Shown here one piece after another: positions 23,317 to 32,028 of a stretch of 36,209 nucleotides of DNA (the stretch's first letter is position 1; every line of letters begins with the position of its first letter). Made by a program: the position numbers and the translations under genes. Source of the DNA: Arthrobacter sp. Soil736 (GTDB lineage: Bacteria > Actinomycetota > Actinomycetes > Actinomycetales > Micrococcaceae); assembly GCF_001428005.1 (NCBI RefSeq), contig NZ_LMSB01000045.1, positions 287,415-323,623 on the forward strand, read 5' to 3'. Below the pieces are notes generated by a model that saw only the letters and a list, made by a program, of their open reading frames with translations, searched no databases and had not been told where the DNA came from.

Positions 23317-25614
23317 TCACGCAGTACTGGGCTCCAACCGTACGATGACCGCCTTCGACGCCGGCGTGTTGCTTCCCTCCGCGACGCTGTCCAGCGGAAC
23401 GAGCACATTGGACTCCGGGTAGTAGGTGGCCGCGCATCCGCTGGCCGTGGGATAGGACACCACCCGCAGCTTCCGCAACACGCGCTCCACGTTGTCCTTG
23501 TACACCCCGTGCAGATCCACGAACTGGCCGTCGCTCAGCCCGAGCTCAGCAATGTCCTCTGGACTGACGAAGACCACGTTGCGGCCCTTCTTGATCCCCC
23601 GGTACCGGTCGTTGTAACTGTAGATGGTGGTGTTGAACTGGTCGTGCGCCCGGACGGATTGCAGGATCAGCGTTCCGGGCGGCCGCTCCATGTGCTCCAG
23701 GTGGTTGACCGTCAGCATGGCCTTGCCGGTGGGGGTGCTGAAGGTGCGGGAGTCCCTCGGTCCGTTCGGCAGGACGAATCCGCCTTCCTGCCTGATCCGG
23801 TCGTTGTAGTCCTCGCAGCCCGCCACGACGTGGGAGATGTGCTCGCGGACGAGGTCATAGTTTTTCTCGAATCCGGACCAGTCTGCACTGGTCTTGCCGT
23901 CTACGGTCTCGCGGGCAAGGCGGCACACGATGGCCACCTCGGACAGCAGGTTCGGCGCAACGGGCCTTACCCTGCCTTCGGAGGCGTGCACGGCACAGAC
24001 CGTGTCCTCCACGGAGACAAACTGCGGGCCGGACGCCTGCATGTCGATCTCGGTGCGTCCCATCGTGGGCAGGATGAGCGCGGCCTTGCCGGTTACGGTG
24101 TGCGATCGGTTGAGCTTGGTGGAAATCTGGACGGTGAGGTCGGTGTTCTCCATCGCTGCTTCAGCGGCATGCGTGTCCGAAATGGCGGAGACGAGGTTGC
24201 CTCCCAATGCCACGAAAACCTTGATGTCGCCGTCGCGCATTTTCCGAATCGTCTCCACGGAGTCCGCACCGGGTTCACGCGGCGGATCGAAGTGGAACTC
24301 CTTGCCGAGGCGGTCAAGGAACGCGGGCGGCATCCGCTCCCAGATGCCCATGGTGCGGTCGCCCTGGACGTTGCTGTGCCCGCGGATGGGCGAGGCGCCG
24401 GCGCCCGGCTTGCCCATGTTGCCGCGGAGCAGCAGCAGGTTGATGATCTCCTTGATGGTGGCAACACCCTTTTTGTGCTGGGTGATGCCCATGGCCCACG
24501 TGATGATGACCCGTTCGGCCCTCAAATAGCGGGCAGCAAGCTCGTCAATCTCGTCGCTGCGCAGGCCCGTGGCCTGGAGGACGGTTTCCTCATCCAGTTC
24601 CCCAAGGTGCGCCTTGAGTTCCTCCAGCCCCTGGCAGTGTTCCGCGAGGAACTGGCTGTCCAGGACTGTTCCCGGGTTCTTCGCTTCGGCCTCAAGGACG
24701 CGCTTGGAGAGTGCCTGCAGCAGCGCCATGTCCCCGCCCACACGGATCTGCAGATACTGGTCCGCGAGTTCCGTGCCGCGGCCCACGATTCCACTGACCT
24801 TTTGCGGGTTTTTGTAGCGGATGAGCCCGGCTTCCAGCAGCGGATTGACGCCGACAATCTCGCAGCCGGCCTGCTTTGCTTCCTCCAGCGCGGTGAGCAT
24901 CCGCGGATGGTTGCTGCCTGGGTTCTGTCCCATGATGATGATCAGCTGGGCCTTGGCGAAGTCGTCGTAGGAGATGGTGGCCTTGCCGATGCCGATGGTC
25001 TGGCCCATGGCCCAGCCTGAAGACTCGTGGCACATGTTGGAGCAGTCCGGCAGGTTGTTGGTTCCATAGGCCCGCACGAACAGCTGGTACAGGAACGCGG
25101 CCTCGTTGGAGGTCCGGCCACTCGTATAGAACGCGGCCTCGTCCGGGCTGGAAAGGCCCTTCAGTTTGCCGCCCACGATCCCGAAAGCCTCTTCCCAGCT
25201 CACCGGCCGGTAGTGGTCCTCCCCGGCCGGCTTGTAGACCGGCTCGGTCAGGCGACCCTGCATTCCGAGCCAGTACTCAGGCTGTTGCCGCAGTTCGCTG
25301 ACCGGGTGCTCAGCCCAAAAGTCGGAGGCAATGAGCAGCGGCGTGGCCTCCCACGTCACAGCTTTGGCGCCCTGTTCGCAGAACTCGAACGTCTTGCGGT
25401 CGCCGGGATCGGGCCAGGCGCAGCTCATGCAGTCAAAGCCGTCCTTCTGGTTCATCCCCAGCAGCGTCTTTCCGGTCCTGCCCACGCCCATCTGCTTGAA
25501 CGCCGGCCCCATCGAGTGATAAACCCCAGGCAAGCCCGCGGCCCATTCCTTCGGCTTGCCCACCTCAAGGTCTTTTTCGTCAGCTTCATCCACACGCGGG
25601 TTCCTGCGCGGCAT
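23317..25614 (-). CDS. FdhF/YdeP family molybdopterin oxidoreductase
   Basis: A 765-residue molybdopterin enzyme of the YdeP-like branch of the DMSO reductase superfamily. Near the N-terminus C62 and C65 (CMSC) with C79 form the reduced Fe-S motif typical of this branch; SGRTSNEAAFLYQLF and DCSNMCHESSG mark the cofactor-binding domain, and LRGNMGKPGAGASPIRGHSN and a C-terminal molydopterin-dinucleotide domain follow. No Tat signal is present, so it is cytoplasmic. AAGGAG precedes ATG 25614. In E. coli YdeP is linked to acid resistance; formate oxidation is often assumed but unproven for this branch. No small subunit or fdhD is in the window. Confidence 0.9.
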   Translation of the reverse strand: MPRRNPRVDEADEKDLEVGKPKEWAAGLPGVYHSMGPAFKQMGVGRTGKTLLGMNQKDGFDCMSCAWPDPGDRKTFEFCEQGAKAVTWEATPLLIASDFWAEHPVSELRQQPEYWLGMQGRLTEPVYKPAGEDHYRPVSWEEAFGIVGGKLKGLSSPDEAAFYTSGRTSNEAAFLYQLFVRAYGTNNLPDCSNMCHESSGWAMGQTIGIGKATISYDDFAKAQLIIIMGQNPGSNHPRMLTALEEAKQAGCEIVGVNPLLEAGLIRYKNPQKVSGIVGRGTELADQYLQIRVGGDMALLQALSKRVLEAEAKNPGTVLDSQFLAEHCQGLEELKAHLGELDEETVLQATGLRSDEIDELAARYLRAERVIITWAMGITQHKKGVATIKEIINLLLLRGNMGKPGAGASPIRGHSNVQGDRTMGIWERMPPAFLDRLGKEFHFDPPREPGADSVETIRKMRDGDIKVFVALGGNLVSAISDTHAAEAAMENTDLTVQISTKLNRSHTVTGKAALILPTMGRTEIDMQASGPQFVSVEDTVCAVHASEGRVRPVAPNLLSEVAIVCRLARETVDGKTSADWSGFEKNYDLVREHISHVVAGCEDYNDRIRQEGGFVLPNGPRDSRTFSTPTGKAMLTVNHLEHMERPPGTLILQSVRAHDQFNTTIYSYNDRYRGIKKGRNVVFVSPEDIAELGLSDGQFVDLHGVYKDNVERVLRKLRVVSYPTASGCAATYYPESNVLVPLDSVAEGSNTPASKAVIVRLEPSTA

Positions 25615-25813
25615 GCTGCACTCTCCTTGGCTCGCCCGTGCGGGTTCCTGCCGCTCCGGCCGGGACCCGCCTTCGTGTTCCCCCAGTCACAGGCGTAGCA
25701 GGTATAGCAGGCCGCTGCAAGCATTCCGTGTGCGCATTCAACCTGGCTGTTCCGCCGCGGCGAAGCCCGCTGCCTCTGGCGGCCCGGCGCGGGCAGGGCG
25801 GACAATTGGACCA

Positions 25814-25834
25814 CCAAACAATGATCGTTTGGAG
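25814..25834 (+). promoter_or_regulatory. inverted repeat overlapping the CPBP ribosome binding site
   Basis: CCAAAC (25814-25819) and GTTTGG (25827-25832) flank seven bases; the right arm runs into GGAG (25831-25834), the ribosome binding site for ATG 25841. The element could be an operator or could mask the site in RNA. Confidence 0.4.
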
Positions 25835-25840
25835 CCCGTC

Positions 25841-26662
25841 ATGCGCCGTTCCAATGCTTGGCTGAAACACCACAGGCTATTGGCCTTCTTCGTCCTTGCC
25901 TATGCGATTTCCTGGTCCTCGTGGCCGGCCTACGCGGCGGGGCTGGTGCCGCGGATGGAGTTCCTGCCGGTGGGCCCGCTGGCCGCAGCAGTCATCGTGA
26001 TCGCCCTCGCCGAAGGCAGGGCCGGGTTCCGGGCATGGGGGCGCCGGCTTATCCGCTGGCGCGTGGGCTGGGTCTGGTACGCCGTGGCCCTCCTGCTCCC
26101 GGCCGTTCTGGTGCTGGCGACGGGATTCATCACCATCGCCTTCGGTGCGTCGGCACCGGGCCTTGCCCGCCTGACGTGGAGCGGGCTGCTGATGGTTTTT
26201 GCGATCCGTCTGGTCAATCCCATGGACGGGCCGCTGGGCGAAGAGCCCGGCTTCCGCGGCTACGCCCTGCCCCTGCTCCAGGCCGCCCGCCCGCCGCTCC
26301 AGTCCGCGGCCGTTCTTGGCCTGCTGGTGACGGTGTGGCACCTTCCGCTGGTCCTCTTTGAAGGACTGAGCCTGATCGGGCTGCCGACGACGTTCGCCAT
26401 CACCTTCCTGTACGTGTGGCTGTTCAACCGCACGGGCGGCAGCGTCCTGCTGACCCTCCTGTTCCACAACAGCCAGGGCACGTTCACCGTCAGTTCCTTC
26501 GGCTTCACGGGCGCGGACGCCAGCCGCGCTGAACTGATCTACTTCGGCATGGTCGTCCTGGCGGTTCTTGCCACCGTCCTGCTCGACCGCAAGGCCTGGC
26601 GCAAGGCACCCCGCTCAGCCACCGCCGTCGGGCGATTTTCGCTCAGGATGCGTCCCATGTAA
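25841..26662 (+). CDS. CPBP family intramembrane metalloprotease
   Basis: A 273-residue polytopic membrane protein of the CPBP (CAAX protease/bacteriocin-processing, Abi) family. Motif 1 is GEEPGFRGYALP with E134, E135 and R139; motif 2 is WHLPL with H167; motif 3 is FHNSQGT with H209 and N210. These residues form the metal and water site. GGAG six bases before ATG 25841 gives the start; a longer open frame upstream has no membrane character. A second membrane protein follows after 32 bases with its own strong ribosome binding site, so the two are probably cotranscribed. Substrate unknown. Confidence 0.88.
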   Translation: MRRSNAWLKHHRLLAFFVLAYAISWSSWPAYAAGLVPRMEFLPVGPLAAAVIVIALAEGRAGFRAWGRRLIRWRVGWVWYAVALLLPAVLVLATGFITIAFGASAPGLARLTWSGLLMVFAIRLVNPMDGPLGEEPGFRGYALPLLQAARPPLQSAAVLGLLVTVWHLPLVLFEGLSLIGLPTTFAITFLYVWLFNRTGGSVLLTLLFHNSQGTFTVSSFGFTGADASRAELIYFGMVVLAVLATVLLDRKAWRKAPRSATAVGRFSLRMRPM

Positions 26663-26694
26663 AACCGGTCACAACCGATACCCAGGAGGAGAAG

Positions 26695-27309
26695 ATGTCC
26701 TCACCGCTCGCCTCGGCCGCCGGTCCCATCGCTTTAGTGGCGGGCCTAGTCTTCGCCGCCGTGGACGTCGCGCGCCTGCTCGCCACCGACCGCAGCCTCG
26801 ACCGGATCGAGATGATGAGGCAGACACCGTTCCAGGTGACCAACGCCTTGTACTGGGTGGTGTTCATCGGGCTCGTCCTCGCCCTGGTCTCCGTGTACTT
26901 CCGCTTCGCCGGCCGCACCGGCAGACTGGGCGCCGTCGGCTTCTGCTTCGCGCTCGTGGGCACCCTGGACATGGCCGGCAACATGTGGTTCGACGGATTC
27001 GCCGCGCCGTGGATCGCGGACGTCGCGCCCGGCGCCATCCTCGCGGGAGGCTCCGGCATGCTGGCTATCGGCGGCCTGTCCAGCTATGTGCTGTTTGCCC
27101 TCGGCTGGATAGTCTTCGGCATTACAGGCTGGCGGGCGCGCATGTTCCCCGCGTGGGCGGGCGTGGCATTCATCGTGGCCGGCTTCCTGGGCTACAACGC
27201 GGGCCTGCCGCCGTACGGCATCCCGATTGGGCTGGCCATGGCCGCCCTGGGCTGGTGGATCGTGCGCACCGGAGGCAGAACGGCGGCACAGTCCCCCCGG
27301 CCCGCCTAG
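26695..27309 (+). CDS. hypothetical multi-pass membrane protein
   Basis: A 204-residue protein with about six hydrophobic helices (for example PIALVAGLVFAAVDVARLL, YWVVFIGLVLALVSVYF and YVLFALGWIVFGITGW). AGGAGGAGAAG immediately precedes ATG 26695. No catalytic motif is seen and no family is recognised with confidence. It follows the CPBP protease closely, suggesting a shared transcript. Its stop overlaps the end of the convergent deaminase gene by four bases. Confidence 0.8.
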   Translation: MSSPLASAAGPIALVAGLVFAAVDVARLLATDRSLDRIEMMRQTPFQVTNALYWVVFIGLVLALVSVYFRFAGRTGRLGAVGFCFALVGTLDMAGNMWFDGFAAPWIADVAPGAILAGGSGMLAIGGLSSYVLFALGWIVFGITGWRARMFPAWAGVAFIVAGFLGYNAGLPPYGIPIGLAMAALGWWIVRTGGRTAAQSPRPA

Positions 27310-28358
27310 CCCGAAAGCTCGGCCAGCAGCTCCGCCTTGCGCTCGTCCGTGGCAAAGGATGAAGCGATCGAGTTCGCGGCAAGGCGGACGCGGTCGAATT
27401 CGGACAGCGCCATCACCGATTCCAGCTGCGCGAAGTTGTCATCCACATAGCCGCCGAAGTACGCCGGATCATCCGAATGGACGCTCACGTTCAGCCCGGC
27501 TGCCAGCATCGCAGGAAGCGGATGGTCGGCGAGCATGTCCACAGCCCGGAGCCGCACATTGGACAGCGGGCACACGGTCAGCGGCACGCGGTCGGCCACC
27601 AGGCGCTCCACCAGTTCGGGATCCTCCATGCACCGGATGCCGTGATCAATCCGCTCCACTCCCAGCACGTCCAGCGCCTCGATAATGTACGACGGCGGGC
27701 CCTCCTCGCCTGCGTGGGCGATCTTCCGCAGGCCTGCTTCGCCGGCCCGGGCAAACAGCCGCTCGAACTTGGCCGGCGGGTTGCCCACCTCGGCAGAATC
27801 CAGTCCGATGCCGACGATCGGCGCGTTCATGGCCAGGAGCGCCTCAAGAACCTCCAGTGCAGACTCTTCGGGCAGATCGCGCAGGAATGCCGCGATCAGC
27901 AGCGTGGAAATCCCGAACTCCTCCTGGGACGTCGCCAGCACCGAGGCAACCCCGTTGACGCAGGTCTCCAGCGAGACTCCCCGCGAAAGGTGCGCCTGCG
28001 GATCCATCATGATTTCCGCATGCCGCACTCCGGCAGCCGCGGCCCGCGCGAGGTAGGCCCGGGTCATGTCCGCGAAGTCCGCCTCCGTCCGCAGCACGGC
28101 CATATTGGCGTAGTACAGGTCCAGGAACGACTGCAGGTCCGTGAATTCGTACCGCGCCCGCAGCTCGTCCAGGCCTGAATACGGCAGCTCGATTCCATTC
28201 CGCTCCGCGAGCGCAAAGATCAGTTCGGGCTCCAGCGTCCCCTCAATGTGGAGATGCAGCTCAGCCACGAGCAAGTTCGGCGGTGCTGCCACAGCCTCCG
28301 GTTCGTTCAGAAGTGCGGTCGGATCGTTCGCTTCGCCGGCGCCGTCGTAAGTATCCAC
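27306..28358 (-). CDS. adenosine/adenine deaminase family protein
   Basis: A 350-residue amidohydrolase-fold purine deaminase. Zinc ligands H35 and H37 lie in AELHLHIEGTLEPE, with AHAGEEG (zinc ligand and catalytic Glu), ERIDHGIRC and the SVHSDDPAYFGG aspartates further on. The HIEGTLEPE form resembles the adenine deaminase (ADE-type) branch more than classical adenosine deaminase (HLDGS), so adenine to hypoxanthine is a serious alternative. GTG 28358 is chosen because TATTCT ends six bases upstream, giving a leaderless start, and the family core begins soon after. The gene is divergent from the UvrA paralogue and 48 bases from it. Confidence 0.88.
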   Translation of the reverse strand: MDTYDGAGEANDPTALLNEPEAVAAPPNLLVAELHLHIEGTLEPELIFALAERNGIELPYSGLDELRARYEFTDLQSFLDLYYANMAVLRTEADFADMTRAYLARAAAAGVRHAEIMMDPQAHLSRGVSLETCVNGVASVLATSQEEFGISTLLIAAFLRDLPEESALEVLEALLAMNAPIVGIGLDSAEVGNPPAKFERLFARAGEAGLRKIAHAGEEGPPSYIIEALDVLGVERIDHGIRCMEDPELVERLVADRVPLTVCPLSNVRLRAVDMLADHPLPAMLAAGLNVSVHSDDPAYFGGYVDDNFAQLESVMALSEFDRVRLAANSIASSFATDERKAELLAELSG

Positions 28359-28364
28359 ACCGCA

Positions 28365-28399
28365 AGAATAGACCCCGGCACAGACATCACCGCTAGAGT
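28365..28399. promoter_or_regulatory. back-to-back leaderless -10 boxes
   Basis: On the minus strand TATTCT (28370-28365) lies six bases before the deaminase GTG 28358. On the plus strand TAGAGT (28394-28399) lies seven bases before ATG 28407 of the UvrA paralogue. Neither start has a Shine-Dalgarno sequence. The two promoters share under 50 bases, so their activities should interfere or be controlled together. No clear -35 elements are visible. Confidence 0.5.
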
Positions 28400-28406
28400 C
28401 GAACAG

Positions 28407-30986
28407 ATGCGAAGCGAACTGCCTGCTGACTATTTGCCCGAGCTGATAACCGAGCTTGCACCCGGCCATCACACCGACGGCTTTGTCCGCGTGCGGGGTG
28501 CGCGCGAGAACAACCTGCGCAGCGTGGACGTGGACGTTCCCCGCGATGCAATCGTCGCCTTCACCGGCGTCTCCGGCTCGGGCAAGTCCTCGTTGGCGTT
28601 CGGCACTATCTACGCCGAAGCCCAGCGCCGCTACTTCGAATCCGTGGCGCCGTACGCGCGCCGGCTCATCCAGCAGGGGCACAACCCCAAGGTCGAAATG
28701 ATCACCGGGCTGCCACCCGCCGTCGCCCTCCAACAGCGCCGGGGCGCACCCAGCTCACGGTCCACCGTGGGCACGGTGACCACCCTCTCAAACTCACTCC
28801 GCATGCTGTATTCCCGTGCCGGCACGTATCCCTCCGGCGCCGCACCCTTGGACTCCGACGCGTTCTCCCCCAACACGGCCGCCGGCGCCTGCCCCGAATG
28901 CCACGGGCTCGGCATTGCGCATACCGTCAGCGAGGCGTCGCTGGTCCCCGACACTTCGCTGAGCATCCGCGACGGCGCCATCGCGGCGTGGCCGGGGGCG
29001 TGGCAGGGCAAGAACCTGCGGGACATCCTGAGCCACCTCGGCTATGACGTGGACACCCCGTGGCGGAAGCTTCCCAAGAAGCAGCGCGACTGGATCCTCT
29101 TCACCGAGGAACAGCCCGTGGTGGAGGTGACGCCCGAGCGTGACCGTGTGGCCAAGCCCTACAAGGGCCGGTTCTGGAGCGCCAAGAGCTACGTCCTGCA
29201 CACCCTGGCCGATTCCAAGAGCAACACCATGCGCGAGCGCGTGCTGAAGTTCATGGAGACCGGACCGTGCCCGCGCTGCGGCGGCACGGGCCTGACTCCG
29301 GAGGCGCTGGCCGTGACGTTCGCCGGCCGCACCATCGCCGACCTCAACGCCGTGCCCATGGCCGAACTCGCGGACATCATCCGTCCCACCGCCGAGCTCA
29401 CCGAAGCCGGAACCGCCTCGCGCAGGCAGGCCTCGGGACACAATGAGGTGGCGGTGGCCATCACCCGCGACCTCCTGCAGCGGGTAAATGTGCTGCTGGA
29501 GCTCGGGCTGGGCTACCTGGCCCTGGGCCGTTCCACGCCCACCCTTTCCCCCGGTGAAATGCAGCGCCTCCGGATCGCCACCCAGCTGCGCTCCGGGCTC
29601 TTCGGCGTGATTTACGTGCTGGACGAGCCGTCGGCCGGGCTGCACCCCGCCGACGCCGAACCCCTCCTCGCGGTCCTGGACCAGCTCAAGTCCTCGGGCA
29701 ACTCCGTGTTCGTGGTGGAGCACAACATGGACATCGTGCGCCACGCCGACTGGCTGGTGGACGTCGGACCACGCGCCGGTGAAGGCGGAGGCGAGGTGCT
29801 CTACAGCGGCCCGGTGGCCGGCCTCGCCGACGTGGATGCCTCCCTGACCCGGCCGTTCCTGTTCCCGAACGGCGCTGACGGCCAAGCTGACAGTCTCACT
29901 GCTGACGGTGCACGGCGGGAACCCGGGGGCTGGCTGGAGCTGCGCGACATCAGCCGCCACAATCTGCGGGAGCTTGACGCCAACTTCCCCCTGGGCGTTC
30001 TGACCGCCGTCACGGGCGTCTCCGGCTCCGGAAAGTCGACGCTGGTCAGCCAGGTGCTCGCGGAGGTCGTGGGCTCCCTGCTGCACCCGGGGCCCGATGG
30101 CGGTGCCGGCGCGGCGGACCCCTCAGACGCGGCACCAGCGGCGGACGCCGCTGAGCTGGGCACGCCGTTGACGGTGGGTCCCGTGTCCGGCTTGGACCAG
30201 GTGGACCGGCTGGTGAAGGTGGACCAGAAACCGATCGGCCGCACGCCGCGATCCAACCCCGCCACTTACACCGGACTCTTCGATGCGGTCCGCAAGGAAT
30301 TCGCCGCCACGGAGGAAGCCAAGGCCAGGGGCTTCGGCGCGGGACGGTTCTCCTTCAACGTGGCCGGCGGCCGCTGCGAAACCTGCCAGGGTGAGGGCTT
30401 CGTGGCTGTAGAACTGCTCTTCCTACCCGGAAGGTACGGGCCCTGCCCTGAATGCGGCGGTTCGCGCTACAACCCGGAAACTCTCGAAGTCAGGTACCGC
30501 GGCAAGAACGTGGCCGAGGTCCTGGGCATGACCGTCAACGCCGCGGCCGGGTTCCTCGCCGATGTTCCGGCGGCCGCCCGCAGCCTCCAGACCCTCCTTG
30601 AGGTGGGCCTGGGGTATCTCCGCCTTGGCCAGCCGGCCACCGAACTTTCCGGCGGCGAGGCCCAGCGAATCAAGCTCGCCACGGAACTGCAGCGGGCTCG
30701 CCGGGGCCACACGCTTTACCTGTTGGATGAGCCCACCACCGGGCTCCACCCGGCGGACGTCCAGCTTCTTATGGCGCAGCTGCACCGCCTCGTGGACGCC
30801 GGCAACACCGTCATCGTTGTGGAACACGAAATGGATGTGGTGGCCGCCGCGGACTGGGTCATTGACCTCGGACCTGCCGGTGGCGACGCCGGCGGCGAGA
30901 TCGTCGCCGCCGGGACGGCAGCCGCCGTCGCACTTTCACCGGACAGCCGGACGGCACCATACCTGGCCGCTGCCCTGGCGTCCTGA
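28407..30986 (+). CDS. UvrA paralogue (class II, no UvrB-binding domain)
   Basis: An 859-residue double ABC ATPase of the UvrA family. It shows Walker A GVSGSGKSS near residue 54, CPECHGLG near 162, CPRCGGTG near 288, signature LSPGEMQR and LDEPSAGLHP, a second Walker A GVSGSGKST near 537, zinc module CETC/CPEC near 658-682, LSGGEAQR near 746 and LDEPTTGLHP. After SSRSTVGTVTTLSNSLRMLY the sequence jumps to AAGACPECHG, so the roughly 130-residue UvrB-binding segment and the first half of zinc module 1 are missing, as in UvrA2-type proteins. It may recognise DNA lesions or intercalated drugs without UvrB. ATG 28407 is preceded by a -10 box but no ribosome binding site. Confidence 0.92.
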   Translation: MRSELPADYLPELITELAPGHHTDGFVRVRGARENNLRSVDVDVPRDAIVAFTGVSGSGKSSLAFGTIYAEAQRRYFESVAPYARRLIQQGHNPKVEMITGLPPAVALQQRRGAPSSRSTVGTVTTLSNSLRMLYSRAGTYPSGAAPLDSDAFSPNTAAGACPECHGLGIAHTVSEASLVPDTSLSIRDGAIAAWPGAWQGKNLRDILSHLGYDVDTPWRKLPKKQRDWILFTEEQPVVEVTPERDRVAKPYKGRFWSAKSYVLHTLADSKSNTMRERVLKFMETGPCPRCGGTGLTPEALAVTFAGRTIADLNAVPMAELADIIRPTAELTEAGTASRRQASGHNEVAVAITRDLLQRVNVLLELGLGYLALGRSTPTLSPGEMQRLRIATQLRSGLFGVIYVLDEPSAGLHPADAEPLLAVLDQLKSSGNSVFVVEHNMDIVRHADWLVDVGPRAGEGGGEVLYSGPVAGLADVDASLTRPFLFPNGADGQADSLTADGARREPGGWLELRDISRHNLRELDANFPLGVLTAVTGVSGSGKSTLVSQVLAEVVGSLLHPGPDGGAGAADPSDAAPAADAAELGTPLTVGPVSGLDQVDRLVKVDQKPIGRTPRSNPATYTGLFDAVRKEFAATEEAKARGFGAGRFSFNVAGGRCETCQGEGFVAVELLFLPGRYGPCPECGGSRYNPETLEVRYRGKNVAEVLGMTVNAAAGFLADVPAAARSLQTLLEVGLGYLRLGQPATELSGGEAQRIKLATELQRARRGHTLYLLDEPTTGLHPADVQLLMAQLHRLVDAGNTVIVVEHEMDVVAAADWVIDLGPAGGDAGGEIVAAGTAAAVALSPDSRTAPYLAAALAS

Positions 30987-31044
30987 CGTCTGCCGCGAAT
31001 CCTGAGGTGAGCGGGTGGGTGGCGCCCTAACTGTCCACATTGAT

Positions 31045-31076
31045 TTGACTGTCGAAAGTTATCTCGATTTGATAAC
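31045..31076 (+). promoter_or_regulatory. promoter and palindrome upstream of the Rpf gene
   Basis: TTGACT (31045-31050) and TTTGAT (31068-31073) are 17 bases apart. GTTATC-N7-GATAAC (31058-31076) is a perfect inverted repeat covering the -10 box. The predicted transcript has a leader of about 180 bases with a hairpin (ACCCGCG/CGCGGGT near 31107-31123), which suggests additional control at the RNA level. Confidence 0.5.
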
Positions 31077-31263
31077 GGACTAGGACTGCCTTACCGTGGA
31101 AAAATACCCGCGCCGCGCGGGTCCATGAATGCCCGGTGCTGCCTCCACCAGATACTGCCCGGCCGGCAGACACCGTAATGACCTCTATTTGTCAGGGGCG
31201 GGCGGTAGCGCGACGACCTCCGGGGACGGACCGAGCGCGGGTGGCCTCAGGAGCATCCCAATC

Positions 31264-31923
31264 ATGAAGAAATCAACTTTCAGCACTGCCGCGCGCCGCG
31301 GAGCCACTCTTGCCGCCGTTTCCGTTGCAGGCCTGGCCCTGTCCGCCACGGCCGCAAACGCAGCAACGCCCACGGCCACCAGCGCCTCCACCTGGGACGC
31401 TCTCGCCCAGTGTGAAAGCGGGGGCAACTGGGCCACCAACACCGGCAACGGGTTCTCCGGCGGCCTCCAGTTCACCGCTCAGACATGGGTTGCCTACGGC
31501 GGTACGGGATCCCCTGAAAGCGCCTCACGCGCCCAGCAGATCGCCGTAGCCGAGAAGGTCCAGGCCGGTCAGGGCTGGGGCGCATGGCCCGCGTGCGCCG
31601 CAAAGCTGGGCCTGAGCGGCGGAGCCACCGCAGCCGCCCCGCAGATCCAGCCCCAGAGCGCCCCTGTCCAGGCAGCACCGGTTCAGACGGCTCCAGTGGC
31701 CCAAGCACCGGTAGCCACCGAGGCTCCGACCCAGGCCAGGCACGCTGCGGCAGTCGCCGTGAGCGGCGAGACCTACACCGTGCAGGATGGCGACACCCTC
31801 AGCAAGATCGCCGAGAAGCTCGGAGTTCAGGGCGGATGGCAGAACCTCGCCGACGCCAACGCTGACACCATCACCGATCCTGACCTGGTCTTCGTCGGCC
31901 AGGTTCTGCAGCTGCCTGCCTGA
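31264..31923 (+). CDS. resuscitation-promoting factor-like transglycosylase with LysM
   Basis: A 219-residue secreted muralytic protein. A typical signal peptide ends at ANA (about residue 33). The Rpf domain (about 42-118) has STWDALAQCESGGNW with catalytic E51 and a disulfide pair C50/C111. A Pro/Ala/Gln/Val linker (about 122-165) leads to one LysM domain (YTVQDGDTLSKIAEKLG to the end), which binds peptidoglycan. ATG 31264 begins the signal peptide, with AGGAG ten bases upstream. Rpf proteins cleave peptidoglycan during growth resumption. The long leader suggests regulated expression; a strong terminator follows. Confidence 0.95.
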   Translation: MKKSTFSTAARRGATLAAVSVAGLALSATAANAATPTATSASTWDALAQCESGGNWATNTGNGFSGGLQFTAQTWVAYGGTGSPESASRAQQIAVAEKVQAGQGWGAWPACAAKLGLSGGATAAAPQIQPQSAPVQAAPVQTAPVAQAPVATEAPTQARHAAAVAVSGETYTVQDGDTLSKIAEKLGVQGGWQNLADANADTITDPDLVFVGQVLQLPA

Positions 31924-31943
31924 TTATTAGGCTTGGTTGCTGA

Positions 31944-31982
31944 GACGCCGGGCGGTCCCCTCTTGCGGGGACGCCCGGCGTC
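31944..31982. terminator. terminator between Rpf gene and convergent membrane protein gene
   Basis: GACGCCGGGC pairs with GCCCGGCGTC, then after a bulged G GTCCCC pairs with GGGGAC, closing a TCTTGC loop. GTTGTTGTTGCTTT follows on the plus strand, acting as a T-rich tail. Confidence 0.88.
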
Positions 31983-32028
31983 GTTGTTGTTGCTTTGGAG
32001 TTTTGGCTAGTGCCGCCTGCGGCTGCTT

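Noticed and set aside
23290..25020. long open frame antisense to the molybdopterin oxidoreductase gene
   Set aside because: The minus-strand frame carries the complete family pattern and a ribosome binding site; the plus-strand frame does not.
31075..31263. ydaO-type cyclic-di-AMP riboswitch before the Rpf gene
   Set aside because: Position is right, but the conserved blocks of that riboswitch could not be found in the leader.
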